NCBI GenBank assembly: GCA_023434825.1
Contig: JAEYSH010000128.1
Span: 1 to 18,141 of the forward strand
From: Methanobacteriota archaeon
GTDB lineage: Archaea; Methanobacteriota; Methanobacteria; Methanobacteriales; Methanobacteriaceae
Direction of reading: 5' to 3'
Length of the DNA: 18,141 nucleotides
The notes beneath the pieces were generated by a model. That model searched no databases and had not been told where the DNA came from. It saw nothing but the letters and a program-made list of their open reading frames with translations. Positions 1 to 7,761 of the stretch are shown one piece after another (position 1 is the stretch's first letter; the number at the start of each line of letters is the position of its first letter). The position numbers and the translations under genes are program-made.

Positions 1-245
1 GCTTGGAACATGGGAATGAAGATTTAAAAAAGCTCCTGAAAACAGGTAATTTAATTTTGTATGTTATAGATGATGCCAAAGTTGCGTTTACAGTTACTGA
101 TAATTTTATGACATTAGGATTGTTTCAGCAGGATGGAAAATATGATTCTAATAGAAATTTAGTTAGTAATGATGAGGATGCAATTAAATGGGCCAATGAT
201 CTATTTGATTACTATCGAAAACAGGCAGATAAATATGAAATTTAA
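1..245 (+). CDS. C-terminal part of a FilR1/DUF1724-type transcriptional regulator (partial)
   Basis: The frame is open to the left edge and stops at TAA 243-245, so only about the last 80 residues are present. The in-frame TTG at position 3 has no ribosome site in view and is not taken as a start. The segment TVTDNFMTLGLFQQDGKYD followed by an acidic stretch and a terminal WANDLFDYYRKQA helix matches, from memory, the end of the DUF1724 (FilR1 middle/C-terminal) domain. In this archaeal family that domain follows an N-terminal ArsR-like winged helix. The methanogenesis regulator FilR1 of Methanothrix belongs to the family, but most methanogen paralogues have unknown targets. The DNA-binding half lies outside the window. 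It converges on glyS with 131 nt between. Confidence 0.72.
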   Translation, partial: LEHGNEDLKKLLKTGNLILYVIDDAKVAFTVTDNFMTLGLFQQDGKYDSNRNLVSNDEDAIKWANDLFDYYRKQADKYEI

Positions 246-376
246 CTAATTGTTTAATTTTAAAGATTATGAATTACCAAGCGATAAATAAAGCGGAAAG
301 ATTCATGAAAGAGAGTATTGCAAAAAATAACGAATATATTTCATTTAAATAAAAAATAGAAAATATAGAAAAAATT

Positions 377-2107
377 CTATAAATCTTCAAATTTGATTTT
401 ATATTTTAAAAGGTCTTCAATTATACTGCTAATCTGGTTTATTGGAATTCTCTTTTGTTCCAGATTATCTCTGTTTCTTATTGTGACTTTTTTATCTTCT
501 AAAGAATCATGGTCCACTGTCAATGCATAAGGAACTCCAATTTCATCAGCACGAGCATATCGTCTTCCAATAGTACCTGAAGAATCAAATTCAGCTATAA
601 AACCATCATTTCTTAGATTATCTCGTATTTCAAGAGCTATTTCATTTAAACCATCTTTATTTACAAGTGGAAAAACGCTAACTTCTACAGGAGCTATATC
701 TGCGGGAAGCTTGAAATATTCCCTTTCATTTTCTTCATCTTCAGTAAATGTGTGTAAAAGTACAGAGAAGACTATACGGTCGATACCGTATGAAGGTTCA
801 ATAACGTGAGGAAATATCTTTTCTCCCCTAATAGTTTCTTCAACTTCCTCAAAATTAATGTGTTCTGTGGTTAAATCAAAGGTATTACCTTCAATTTCTA
901 CTTTAAAAACACCTTCGGTTTCAATAGCTTGTTTAACTTCTTCACTGTTTACTTCTTCAAGCTTTTTTAATATTTTTGGAGCATCAGCTTTAAATGAAGG
1001 ACCAAATTTACTCATATTAGGTTTAACTGCCAGCTTTTTAACCTCTTTAGGGTCATCGTATTCTATAAAGACTCTTAAATCTTCATTACTGTGTTCTGTA
1101 TGGGATTTCAGGTCAAAGTCAGTTCTATCTGCAATTCCAATTATTTCAACCCAGCCGTATCTTTCAGTGTAAACTTCTACGTCCCAGCAGTCGATGGCAT
1201 AATGGGCCATTTCGGTAGGTAAATGCTGTCTGAATCTTATAACATCATCAGGTATTCCTAACTCTTTTAAAAACTTTTGTGCTAAATATAATTGGTAAAT
1301 AAGGACTTCACTTGAAACAACTCCTTTAGTTAATGCATCTTTGACAGTTATTTCAATTGATTTTCCAGATTCTTCCATCTGAATTTCAGCAGGATAGAGT
1401 TTAAGGATTTTATCTTGAATCGCATTGAATTTTTCATGACTTTTATCTTCAGGGTCTACAAAAATCTCTGCTTCTGCCTGGGTAAATTCACGTAGTCTTA
1501 TAACTCCCTGTCTTGGTGAAATCTCATTTCTATATGCTTTACCAATTTGAACTACTCCAAATGGTAATTTGCCTCTAAAGAATCTAAGTAACCTTTTAAA
1601 TGGGATAAATATTCCCTGTGCAGTTTCAGGACGCATATAACCTGTCTTTTTGCCTTTTGGACCAATCATTGTTTGGAACATTAAGTTGTAATTCCAGACA
1701 TGGGATAAAACGTTACCACAGTTAGGACAACCAATTTTTTCATCACAAATAATTTCTGTAAGTTCATCATTGTTTAATCCTTCAACATCTTTGTTGATAA
1801 CTTCTTCAATGATGTGATCTGCTCTGTAAACTTCCGAACACTCTTTACATTCTGTCATTGGATCTGTAAAGTGATCAACGTGTCCTGATGCTTTAAGAGC
1901 TTCTTCAGGCATTACTGTTGGGGATTCTATTTCGTAGAAGCCTTCCTTAACAACGTAATAATTTCTCCATTTATTTATAATTGCATTTTTTAGTATGGCA
2001 CCAAGAGGGCCGTAATCATAAAATCCAGCAACGCCTGCATAGATTTCAAATGAGGACCAGAGATAACCTCTCTTTTTTGCTACATTCATTACTTTATCAT
2101 GTTTCAT
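377..2107 (-). CDS. glyS: Glycyl-tRNA synthetase, class II, archaeal/eukaryotic homodimeric type
   Basis: Charges tRNA-Gly with glycine in the cytoplasm. The 576 residues have the normal length for the archaeal alpha2 enzyme. Visible parts are an N-terminal class II segment with GFYDYGPLG (28-36), two CxxC pairs (C87/C90 and C127/C130) that probably bind zinc, motif 2 at YRNEISPRQG (192-201), motif 3 at EPSYGIDR (437-444), and a C-terminal HGTP anticodon-binding domain from about 473. The ATG at 2107 is preceded by GAGATGAT (2111-2118), a good archaeal ribosome site. It lies 74 nt downstream of dcd on the same strand; a TATA-like box in that gap suggests its own promoter in addition to read-through. 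Confidence 0.97.
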   Translation of the reverse strand: MKHDKVMNVAKKRGYLWSSFEIYAGVAGFYDYGPLGAILKNAIINKWRNYYVVKEGFYEIESPTVMPEEALKASGHVDHFTDPMTECKECSEVYRADHIIEEVINKDVEGLNNDELTEIICDEKIGCPNCGNVLSHVWNYNLMFQTMIGPKGKKTGYMRPETAQGIFIPFKRLLRFFRGKLPFGVVQIGKAYRNEISPRQGVIRLREFTQAEAEIFVDPEDKSHEKFNAIQDKILKLYPAEIQMEESGKSIEITVKDALTKGVVSSEVLIYQLYLAQKFLKELGIPDDVIRFRQHLPTEMAHYAIDCWDVEVYTERYGWVEIIGIADRTDFDLKSHTEHSNEDLRVFIEYDDPKEVKKLAVKPNMSKFGPSFKADAPKILKKLEEVNSEEVKQAIETEGVFKVEIEGNTFDLTTEHINFEEVEETIRGEKIFPHVIEPSYGIDRIVFSVLLHTFTEDEENEREYFKLPADIAPVEVSVFPLVNKDGLNEIALEIRDNLRNDGFIAEFDSSGTIGRRYARADEIGVPYALTVDHDSLEDKKVTIRNRDNLEQKRIPINQISSIIEDLLKYKIKFEDL

Positions 2108-2131
2108 TGTATCATCTCAAATAACTTTGTT

Positions 2132-2145
2132 AATATAAATATAAA
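2132..2145 (-). promoter_or_regulatory. Candidate TATA box for glyS
   Basis: On the minus strand this reads TTTATATTTATATT, close to the archaeal TATA consensus. It lies about 25-38 nt upstream of the glyS ATG, so the predicted transcript would have little or no leader, and the GAGATGAT ribosome site could be partly outside it. Treat as a possible internal promoter. A 7-bp inverted repeat abuts its upstream side. Confidence 0.35.
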
Positions 2146-2160
2146 GCAGTTAATGCTTTA
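2142..2160. repeat. Inverted repeat in the dcd-glyS gap
   Basis: Perfect 7-bp arms TAAAGCA and TGCTTTA are separated by GTTAA. A second short near-palindrome built on TTTAAAAGC follows on the plus strand. On the transcribed (minus) strand the hairpin lies after the dcd stop and just before the candidate glyS TATA box, so it could be an operator or an RNA hairpin between the two genes. There is no T-run directly after it, which argues against a simple terminator. Confidence 0.4.
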
Positions 2161-2181
2161 AAAGCCTAAAAATAATATAAT

Positions 2182-2799
2182 TTATTCTTTTAATGTCTTT
2201 TTACTGGCTATTTTTTTTAAAAGTTCATGATCATGTTTGATTCTGCTTGATTCCGGCCTATCCTGTCCCATATATTTGCTGTCTCTTTCTGGATGGCCAT
2301 ATGGTTTATCTGCAGGAGAAGTCATTGTTTCAAAAACAATCTGACACACTCTCTGGCCTGTATATAAAGCTACAGGCATTTTACCAATGTTTGAAATCTC
2401 GAGAGTTATTTTACCATGGAATCCAGGATCAATATATCCTGCTGTAACGTGCATGGTTACTCCAAGCCTTCCCATGGAGGATCTTCCTTCAACTCTTGCA
2501 ACAAGGTCATCGGGCAATTTAACAGTTTCATAGGTTGTTGCAAGGGCAAATTCACCCGGATGAATTATGAATGGTTCTCCTTCCTCAATAAAAAAGGACT
2601 GCATGTAGGAATCTATGTCAGATTCATCCATTGGGTCTATACATGGTTTTCTAATAATTCTAAATCCTTTGAATTCATTACCTATTCTTAAATCTACTGA
2701 TGATGGTTGTATCTGTACATCTGGATCTTCAAGTGGTTCAATAAGGATTTTTCCTGATTCAAGATATTCTATAATGTGTTTATCGCTTAAAATGGCCAT
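2182..2799 (-). CDS. dcd: dCTP deaminase, probably bifunctional dCTP deaminase/dUTP diphosphatase
   Basis: Converts dCTP to dUTP, and in many archaea on to dUMP, supplying dTMP synthesis and keeping dUTP low. With the start at 2799 the protein has 205 residues, the family length. Motifs are SSVDLRIG (33-40), GRSSMGR (105-111) and the catalytic ITLEISN with Glu134. The segment HVTAGYIDPG has TAG where E. coli monofunctional Dcd has TAH; TAG is shared by the bifunctional enzymes of Methanocaldococcus jannaschii and Mycobacterium tuberculosis. The frame is open further upstream, but AGAGGA (2806-2811) fixes the ATG at 2799. That ATG is 1 nt after the stop of the DUF1512 gene, so translation is probably coupled. 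Confidence 0.95.
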   Translation of the reverse strand: MAILSDKHIIEYLESGKILIEPLEDPDVQIQPSSVDLRIGNEFKGFRIIRKPCIDPMDESDIDSYMQSFFIEEGEPFIIHPGEFALATTYETVKLPDDLVARVEGRSSMGRLGVTMHVTAGYIDPGFHGKITLEISNIGKMPVALYTGQRVCQIVFETMTSPADKPYGHPERDSKYMGQDRPESSRIKHDHELLKKIASKKTLKE

Positions 2800-2800
2800 T

Positions 2801-3937
2801 TTAAGTCCTCTTTTCATCTTCTTTTTGTATTTCAATTTCTGATAAATCTTGTATGATGTTTTTGATTCCGCAACTGTTTCCAACACCTACTACAAGAATA
2901 TTAGTCTCATCTGGAGAATTAAATATTATTTTTTTTACAATTTCAAGAGCTTTATCTGCAGAATCTGCTATTGTTTGATTCATGGGGCTTATAGCTTCTT
3001 CGGGACTCATTTTTACAATAACTGCATCAATTTCGAGGTTATTTTTAGCAATTTCTTCTTCAATTGCCCACTTATCTACTCCTAAACCTCCAATAACGAC
3101 TCCAATTCCCTGTGCAACTTTTCCACTTTCTTCTCCTTCAAGCTTCACGGCCGCATCTACAGTTATGATTTTATCAATATTATAATCTTTAATGATTGAT
3201 CTAACGGCTTTACCTACTTGCCCAACACGAGCACCAGGGCCAAGGGCACGTGCTATAACTAAATCTCGTTCATCCATCCTTTTTTTGACAATATAAACAT
3301 CATCTACTACTTTTGTTTCTTCAGTTTTATAATCGGTCATTAGCATTCCGGCTACTAATGGACCTAAACCGTCCCCAATAGGCTTTCCTTCAGAGAATGC
3401 CTTTGCACCTTCAAATTGGGCCTTTACAATTCTCATAATAAGCGGCAGGCTCATTCTAACGGATATTAATATCTGAAGGTTACCTGTTTTCTTTGCAAGC
3501 TCTAAATTGTGTCTAACCTGTTTAGCAACACCATTAATTCCAAGTGTGGCTTTTAAAGTCATAACAATATTTGCTTTTGTTTCTTCATCCGCCATAGGTG
3601 CTATAGCTTTTACCATTTGTTTAAATCTATCTTCACTAAGGCTCAATATCTTTTCATATTTCTTTACAATGCCGTAAGGGTCAAGATCCACTGGAGGAAC
3701 AACAAAAAACTCCATAAAGTCATTAATAGTTTCTTCCTGGTCAAGAATTGGTTTTCCTTTTTCTTTTGATAATTTGATAAGAAGTCCTTTTGATTCTTCT
3801 ACCATATTTTCAAGCTCTAGAGCCGATTTTGTAACTCCAGATATCATCCTTACTCTTAAAATATATGGAAGAATTAAAATAAGTAAAATAACTAAGAGTA
3901 TTCCAATTATTTCCATGGGACTTAAACCAAATAACAT
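2801..3937 (-). CDS. DUF1512 family membrane-anchored archaeal protein, function unknown
   Basis: A 378-residue protein of the archaeal DUF1512 family (family call from memory). Residues 8-29 form one strongly hydrophobic membrane segment close to the N-terminus. A basic stop-transfer region follows, so most of the protein is probably cytoplasmic. The body is soluble alpha/beta with a conserved-looking stretch around 222-285: MDERDLVIARALGPGARVGQ, then TVDAAVKLEGEESGK and GIGVVIGGLG. A second glycine-rich segment, VVGVGNSCG, lies at 349-357. These glycine loops suggest ligand or nucleotide binding, but no known catalytic motif is recognised. GGAGAA (3942-3947) supports the ATG at 3937. It sits in a tight gene string with an RNA methylase upstream and dcd 1 nt downstream. 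Confidence 0.82.
   Translation of the reverse strand: MLFGLSPMEIIGILLVILLILILPYILRVRMISGVTKSALELENMVEESKGLLIKLSKEKGKPILDQEETINDFMEFFVVPPVDLDPYGIVKKYEKILSLSEDRFKQMVKAIAPMADEETKANIVMTLKATLGINGVAKQVRHNLELAKKTGNLQILISVRMSLPLIMRIVKAQFEGAKAFSEGKPIGDGLGPLVAGMLMTDYKTEETKVVDDVYIVKKRMDERDLVIARALGPGARVGQVGKAVRSIIKDYNIDKIITVDAAVKLEGEESGKVAQGIGVVIGGLGVDKWAIEEEIAKNNLEIDAVIVKMSPEEAISPMNQTIADSADKALEIVKKIIFNSPDETNILVVGVGNSCGIKNIIQDLSEIEIQKEDEKRT
2806..2811 (-). promoter_or_regulatory. Ribosome binding site deciding the dcd start
   Basis: AGAGGA on the minus strand, 6 nt before the ATG at 2799, inside the last codons of the upstream DUF1512 gene. It rejects a longer frame that opens at 2886 and would add 29 unconserved residues overlapping that gene. 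Confidence 0.75.
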
Positions 3938-3956
3938 TTTTTTCTCCAGTAATAGA

Positions 3957-4655
3957 TTATTCCTTTAATTTTAACCTTATTCTTCTTAAAGTGCCAATTA
4001 ATGTATGTGCTTCCCTTCCAGCAATAAATGCCCTTCCAATGATTCTTTTAAATACAGTAGAAGAAGTTTTCATTTTATGTTCTGGATAGCCAGTATACTT
4101 AATTAGTTTATCCATTTCTTCAATTAAAAGTTCCTTTTCAGCCTTAGTTGCAGGTTCAAGCTCTTCACGGGGATACTTTTTGCCCTGTTTAAATATTTCA
4201 TACAGTATAATGGCTGCTGCATGGGATATATTCAAAACAGGGTAATTTTCATCAGTAGGAATGGTTACAATGATATCGCAGAGGGCAACCTCTTCATTAG
4301 AAAGTCCATTACCTTCCCTTCCAAATACTATGGCTGTATTTGCATTTACATTTAATGATTGCGCAAAATCCTCTGGTGAAACAGCTATTCTTGAAACATT
4401 ATAGCTCCCGCCGGCCATTCTAGTTGTCCCTACTGTAAAATTTATATCTTCTTTTTCTATAAAATCTTCGAGTGAGTTATATGATTTATGATTCCATATT
4501 ACTTCTTTAGCATGCATAGCCTGATAATATGCTTCATTTTTTAACTCACAAGGGTTTATTAACACCAAATCCTCAAATCCAAAATTTTTCATAGTTCTAG
4601 CAAGAAAACCAATATTTCCTGGCGATTCAGGCTCTACAAAAACTACATAAATCAT
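3957..4655 (-). CDS. trmJ: TrmJ-like SPOUT RNA 2'-O-methyltransferase
   Basis: Likely SAM-dependent 2'-O-methylation of tRNA; archaeal TrmJ modifies C32, though the target here is inferred. The 232 residues cover the whole family. SPOUT motif 1 is the NIGFLARTMKNFGF stretch (14-27), motif 2 is FGREGNGLSNEE (111-122), and motif 3 is YPVLNISHAAAI (138-149). These form the knotted SAM site. The C-terminal tail FKRIIGRAFIAGREAHTLIG (202-221) is typical of the TrmJ group. GAGAGAT (4661-4667) precedes the ATG. It lies 31 nt after tfrB and 19 nt before the DUF1512 gene in one apparent operon. Other TrmH-family specificities cannot be excluded. Confidence 0.88.
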   Translation of the reverse strand: MIYVVFVEPESPGNIGFLARTMKNFGFEDLVLINPCELKNEAYYQAMHAKEVIWNHKSYNSLEDFIEKEDINFTVGTTRMAGGSYNVSRIAVSPEDFAQSLNVNANTAIVFGREGNGLSNEEVALCDIIVTIPTDENYPVLNISHAAAIILYEIFKQGKKYPREELEPATKAEKELLIEEMDKLIKYTGYPEHKMKTSSTVFKRIIGRAFIAGREAHTLIGTLRRIRLKLKE

Positions 4656-4686
4656 TTTTTATCTCTCATAAATAAGTTTAAAAAAG

Positions 4687-6177
4687 TTATTTTTCATATG
4701 CCATTTCAAGAAGCTGTAATATGTTTAATACTGGAATATCTAAACCTTCTTCTTTTAGGGAAGCTATTATATTATTTTGACAGAATGGACAGATGGTTAC
4801 AACTGCATCTACATTGAGTTCTTTTATCATTTCTGCTTTTTTCTTACCTAAAGCTGCCGCTATTTCTGGTTTCCCAGAACGTACACCTCCACCAGCACCA
4901 CAACACTGGTTAGGTTCTTCCATTTCTACAAATTCCAGCCCTTTAATTTTATTTAAGATTTCACGAGGCTCTTTAGTTATTCCCTGACCTCTTGCTAGAT
5001 GACATGGGTCGTGATAAGTTACCCTCATATTTAAAGGCTTCATATCTTTGGTATTTAAATTGTCTGCCAGAAATTCGCTAATATCTACTACATTCAGCTT
5101 AACACCGTATTTGGGATAATCATTCTTTAATGTAGCTCCGCAGCCGGCGCATACTGTAACTATAGTATCATAACCTTCAAAAACTTCTTTATTTTTAGCT
5201 ACTAGTTCTTCAAGAATGTCTGTTTGCCCTGTTCTAATTAAAGGAGAACCACAACAGACCTGATCTTCAGGAACAATGACATCAATTCCGTTGTCTTTTA
5301 ATACTTTTAAAAGTGCAAAACCAATTTCAGGATGTCTGTAATCTACTAAACAACCGGTGAAAAATGCTACATTAGGTTTTTCTTTCCCAGAATCTTTTGA
5401 AACAGCTTTAATAAACCCTTCACCTAGAGGTTCCACAGATCTGCCGGTATTTGCAATTAATTCTTTCACTTCTTTATGTGGTGGTAATGGGCCGACACCT
5501 TCACGGCATGCAATTTCCCTTAATTTTTCAATTGCACCGCCAACAGGGCTAATTTCTTTAGGACAAATTTCTTTACATTTCCCGCAGGTGGTACAGCAAT
5601 ATAGCCCTTCATCAAATCCTATTTTTGCCCTATCTTCTTTATCACGGGGATCAAGTGCAAATTTTGAAATATATCTCATAAAGTAAGGTCCTGCATATTC
5701 TTCAGCCTCTTTTATAACAGGACATGCAGATAAACATGAGAAACACTCTATACAACTTCTTAATTTTTTAGAATCTGCATATTCTTCTGGTTTTAAGACA
5801 TGGAGGCATGCCTCACTATCTTGAGGCAGTTCGTCTCCTTTTAAGTAAAGATGCATTTCTTTAATTTTATTTTCAATTTCGCTCCGATCTACAACAAGAT
5901 CTTTAATTAAATCAAAATCGAGGGGCTCAATCACTGCATTATCTTCTATTTCTGCTTTACAGGCAAGTACAACGTTCCCGTTCATTTTTAAAGCGCATGA
6001 TCCACACTGCCCAGCTCTACATGAGTATCTAAATGCTATGTTGGCGTTATAATGCTGGTTAATATAATTTAAAGCATCTAAAACCTTCATTTTTTCGGTT
6101 TTTTCAACCTCATATGTTTCATAATGAGGGGTTTCATCCTTTTGTGGATCATATCTTAGTACTTTAATTTCTATCAT
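4687..6177 (-). CDS. tfrB: Thiol:fumarate reductase subunit B (iron-sulfur and thiol-oxidation subunit)
   Basis: TfrB oxidises CoM-SH and CoB-SH to the heterodisulfide and passes electrons to TfrA for fumarate reduction to succinate, feeding the incomplete reductive TCA path of methanogens. Residues 1-100 resemble SdhB, with a [2Fe-2S] site at C53, C58, C61 and C73. Two [4Fe-4S] motifs follow: C142/145/148/152 and C195/198/201/205. The C-terminal half holds two CCG domains as in HdrB/HdrD: C276-X31-C308C309-X33-C343xxC346, and C392-X32-C425C426-X36-C463xxC466. GGAGAT (6182-6187) supports the ATG. It is first in the operon. No tfrA is adjacent; as I recall, tfrA and tfrB are also unlinked in Methanothermobacter. 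Confidence 0.93.
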   Translation of the reverse strand: MIEIKVLRYDPQKDETPHYETYEVEKTEKMKVLDALNYINQHYNANIAFRYSCRAGQCGSCALKMNGNVVLACKAEIEDNAVIEPLDFDLIKDLVVDRSEIENKIKEMHLYLKGDELPQDSEACLHVLKPEEYADSKKLRSCIECFSCLSACPVIKEAEEYAGPYFMRYISKFALDPRDKEDRAKIGFDEGLYCCTTCGKCKEICPKEISPVGGAIEKLREIACREGVGPLPPHKEVKELIANTGRSVEPLGEGFIKAVSKDSGKEKPNVAFFTGCLVDYRHPEIGFALLKVLKDNGIDVIVPEDQVCCGSPLIRTGQTDILEELVAKNKEVFEGYDTIVTVCAGCGATLKNDYPKYGVKLNVVDISEFLADNLNTKDMKPLNMRVTYHDPCHLARGQGITKEPREILNKIKGLEFVEMEEPNQCCGAGGGVRSGKPEIAAALGKKKAEMIKELNVDAVVTICPFCQNNIIASLKEEGLDIPVLNILQLLEMAYEK

Positions 6178-6269
6178 TTCTATCTCCGTGGTTAATAATT
6201 CATAAAATAAAGCTTTTAATTAATTAGAAAAATGATCAATTACTATAATATTCAATTTATTATATCTAA

Positions 6270-6278
6270 TATTTATAA
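6270..6278 (-). promoter_or_regulatory. Candidate TATA box for the tfrB operon
   Basis: Reads TTATAAATA on the minus strand, about 93-101 nt upstream of the tfrB ATG. It lies just past the T-rich terminator of the upstream gad gene, a sensible place for a new operon promoter. A leader of roughly 70 nt would result. Confidence 0.45.
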
Positions 6279-6294
6279 TTACAATTCTATAATG

Positions 6295-6315
6295 AAAAAA
6301 GTAAAAAAAGAAAAA
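6295..6315 (-). terminator. T-rich terminator after the glutamate decarboxylase gene
   Basis: On the minus strand this holds three T-runs (T5, T7, T6) broken by single non-T pairs, without a clear GC stem. That is the usual form of intrinsic termination in archaea. It begins about 46 nt after the gad stop. Confidence 0.6.
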
Positions 6316-6361
6316 TATATGAAATTTTTAAGTTTTCCCATATTTTTTTAACTTTAATGAG

Positions 6362-7747
6362 TTAATAGAGTAAAGAATGATCTTGTTCTTTCTGTTTCTT
6401 CCCATTTGACTCTTCTAATTTTTTATATGCTTTCATGATATCGTCAAAGAGCATATCGGCCATATCTCTACCGAAATTTTCTTTAACTACCATCCGCATG
6501 ACGGTAATGTCATCAGCATTTGGTGGAAGAGTATAAGCTGGAATTATCCAACCTTTCTCCCTGAGTTTATCTGAAAGCTGGAATGCTGTAAAATCAGAGG
6601 TTTTTAATGTAACAGTAATTAAAGGAAATATGACTTCATTAATAATTTCAAATTTACCGCTTTCATCGAGTTTAGAAGCTAAATATTTGGTATTTTCCAG
6701 CATATTTTGCATGATATCCTGGTATCCATTAAATCCAAGCCGAATAAAATTGTAATATTGGGCTATGATTGTACTACTGCCTTTGGAGAAATTCAATGAA
6801 TAATTAGGCATTAATCCACCGAGATAATTTATATTAAATATTAATTCTTCCGGGAGGTCGGATTTATCTTTAAATATTAACCATCCAATTCCAGGGTATA
6901 CAAGGCCGTATTTGTGACCTGAAACGTTAATTGACCTTACCTGTTCAAGTCTGAAATCCCATTCCTTTTCTGGATATACAAAGGGCATTATAAATCCACC
7001 ACTTGCACCATCAACATGAATAGGTATGTCCCAACCTTTAGTTTTCTTAATTTCAAGTAATTTATCATTTATTTCTTTAATTGGATCCATTTGCCCTGTA
7101 AATGTAGTTCCTACAACAGCACCTACTGCTATTGTATTTTCATCAACTTCAGCGGCCACATCTTCTGCTGATATTACGTAAGTATCTTCTTTTAAAGGAA
7201 TAAGTTTTAATTCAACGTCAAAATAAAGTGCAAATTTTTCCCATACTGTGTGCACATCTGCGCCCATAACTATATTTGGCTTGTCGTATGACTTACCTTC
7301 TGTTTGCCTGCGTTTTTTCCAAGTCCATTTATGTGCTAAAAGCCCTAACATAATGGCTTCTGATGAACCAATTGTGCCAGCACCAATAGATTCGCAGTCT
7401 TGCGGGGAATTAAATAATCTGGAAAGCATGTTAATTACTCTGGTCTGAATTACTTCAGTTTGAGGGTATTCATCATTATCTACAAAGTTTTTGTCTATTG
7501 TTTCTGCAATAAGCTGGTTAGCTTCTGGTTCCATCCATGTTGTAACAAAGCTGGCTAAATTCAATGCAGGGTTCCCGTCTAAATTCATTTCATCATGAAT
7601 CAGCTGGTATGCAGCCCTTGCAGGCATTCCCTCTTCAGGCATTACAAATTTAGGGATACTTCTAGCAAAATATCTACTTCCATAGGTTGTAGTTTCTTCT
7701 TTTTTTTCTTTGTCCATTTTTTTTAAATTCTTTTTTTCAGAAAGCAT
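6362..7747 (-). CDS. gad: Glutamate decarboxylase, PLP-dependent, plant-type sequence
   Basis: Converts L-glutamate to GABA and CO2, consuming a proton. At 461 residues it has full GAD length, unlike the roughly 380-residue archaeal MfnA tyrosine/aspartate decarboxylases. Lys279 in NVSGHKYG is the PLP lysine. Asp246 in HVDGASGGF binds the PLP nitrogen. TIGSSEA (125-131) is the phosphate loop. NLASFVTTWMEPE (63-75) is the substrate loop. Several segments follow the plant GAD wording more closely than E. coli GadB: NLASFVTTWMEPE, INVSGHKYGLVY, LNFSKGSS. The plant calmodulin-binding tail is absent; the C-terminus is short, lysine-rich and ends DHSLLY. AAGAGATG precedes the ATG at 7747. No GABA antiporter is in the window, so a role in acid resistance is unproven. 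Confidence 0.93.
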   Translation of the reverse strand: MLSEKKNLKKMDKEKKEETTTYGSRYFARSIPKFVMPEEGMPARAAYQLIHDEMNLDGNPALNLASFVTTWMEPEANQLIAETIDKNFVDNDEYPQTEVIQTRVINMLSRLFNSPQDCESIGAGTIGSSEAIMLGLLAHKWTWKKRRQTEGKSYDKPNIVMGADVHTVWEKFALYFDVELKLIPLKEDTYVISAEDVAAEVDENTIAVGAVVGTTFTGQMDPIKEINDKLLEIKKTKGWDIPIHVDGASGGFIMPFVYPEKEWDFRLEQVRSINVSGHKYGLVYPGIGWLIFKDKSDLPEELIFNINYLGGLMPNYSLNFSKGSSTIIAQYYNFIRLGFNGYQDIMQNMLENTKYLASKLDESGKFEIINEVIFPLITVTLKTSDFTAFQLSDKLREKGWIIPAYTLPPNADDITVMRMVVKENFGRDMADMLFDDIMKAYKKLEESNGKKQKEQDHSLLY

Positions 7748-7761
7748 ACTTACATCTCTTT

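Noticed and set aside
269..352. 27-codon plus-strand frame after the FilR1-like gene (MNYQAINKAERFMKES...)
   Set aside because: A short amphipathic frame with a poor ribosome site in a convergent gap. It could be a real micro-gene or a frayed gene end, but nothing supports translation.
2800..2886. N-terminal extension of the dcd frame
   Set aside because: It overlaps the DUF1512 gene, adds residues outside the family, and the ribosome site at 2806-2811 points to 2799.
5357..5686. 109-codon open frame antisense to tfrB
   Set aside because: A shadow of the tfrB codons without a ribosome site or recognisable product.
6362..7747. Archaeal MfnA tyrosine/aspartate decarboxylase as an alternative call
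   Set aside because: The protein is about 80 residues longer than MfnA and carries the GAD substrate loop NLASFVTTWMEPE.
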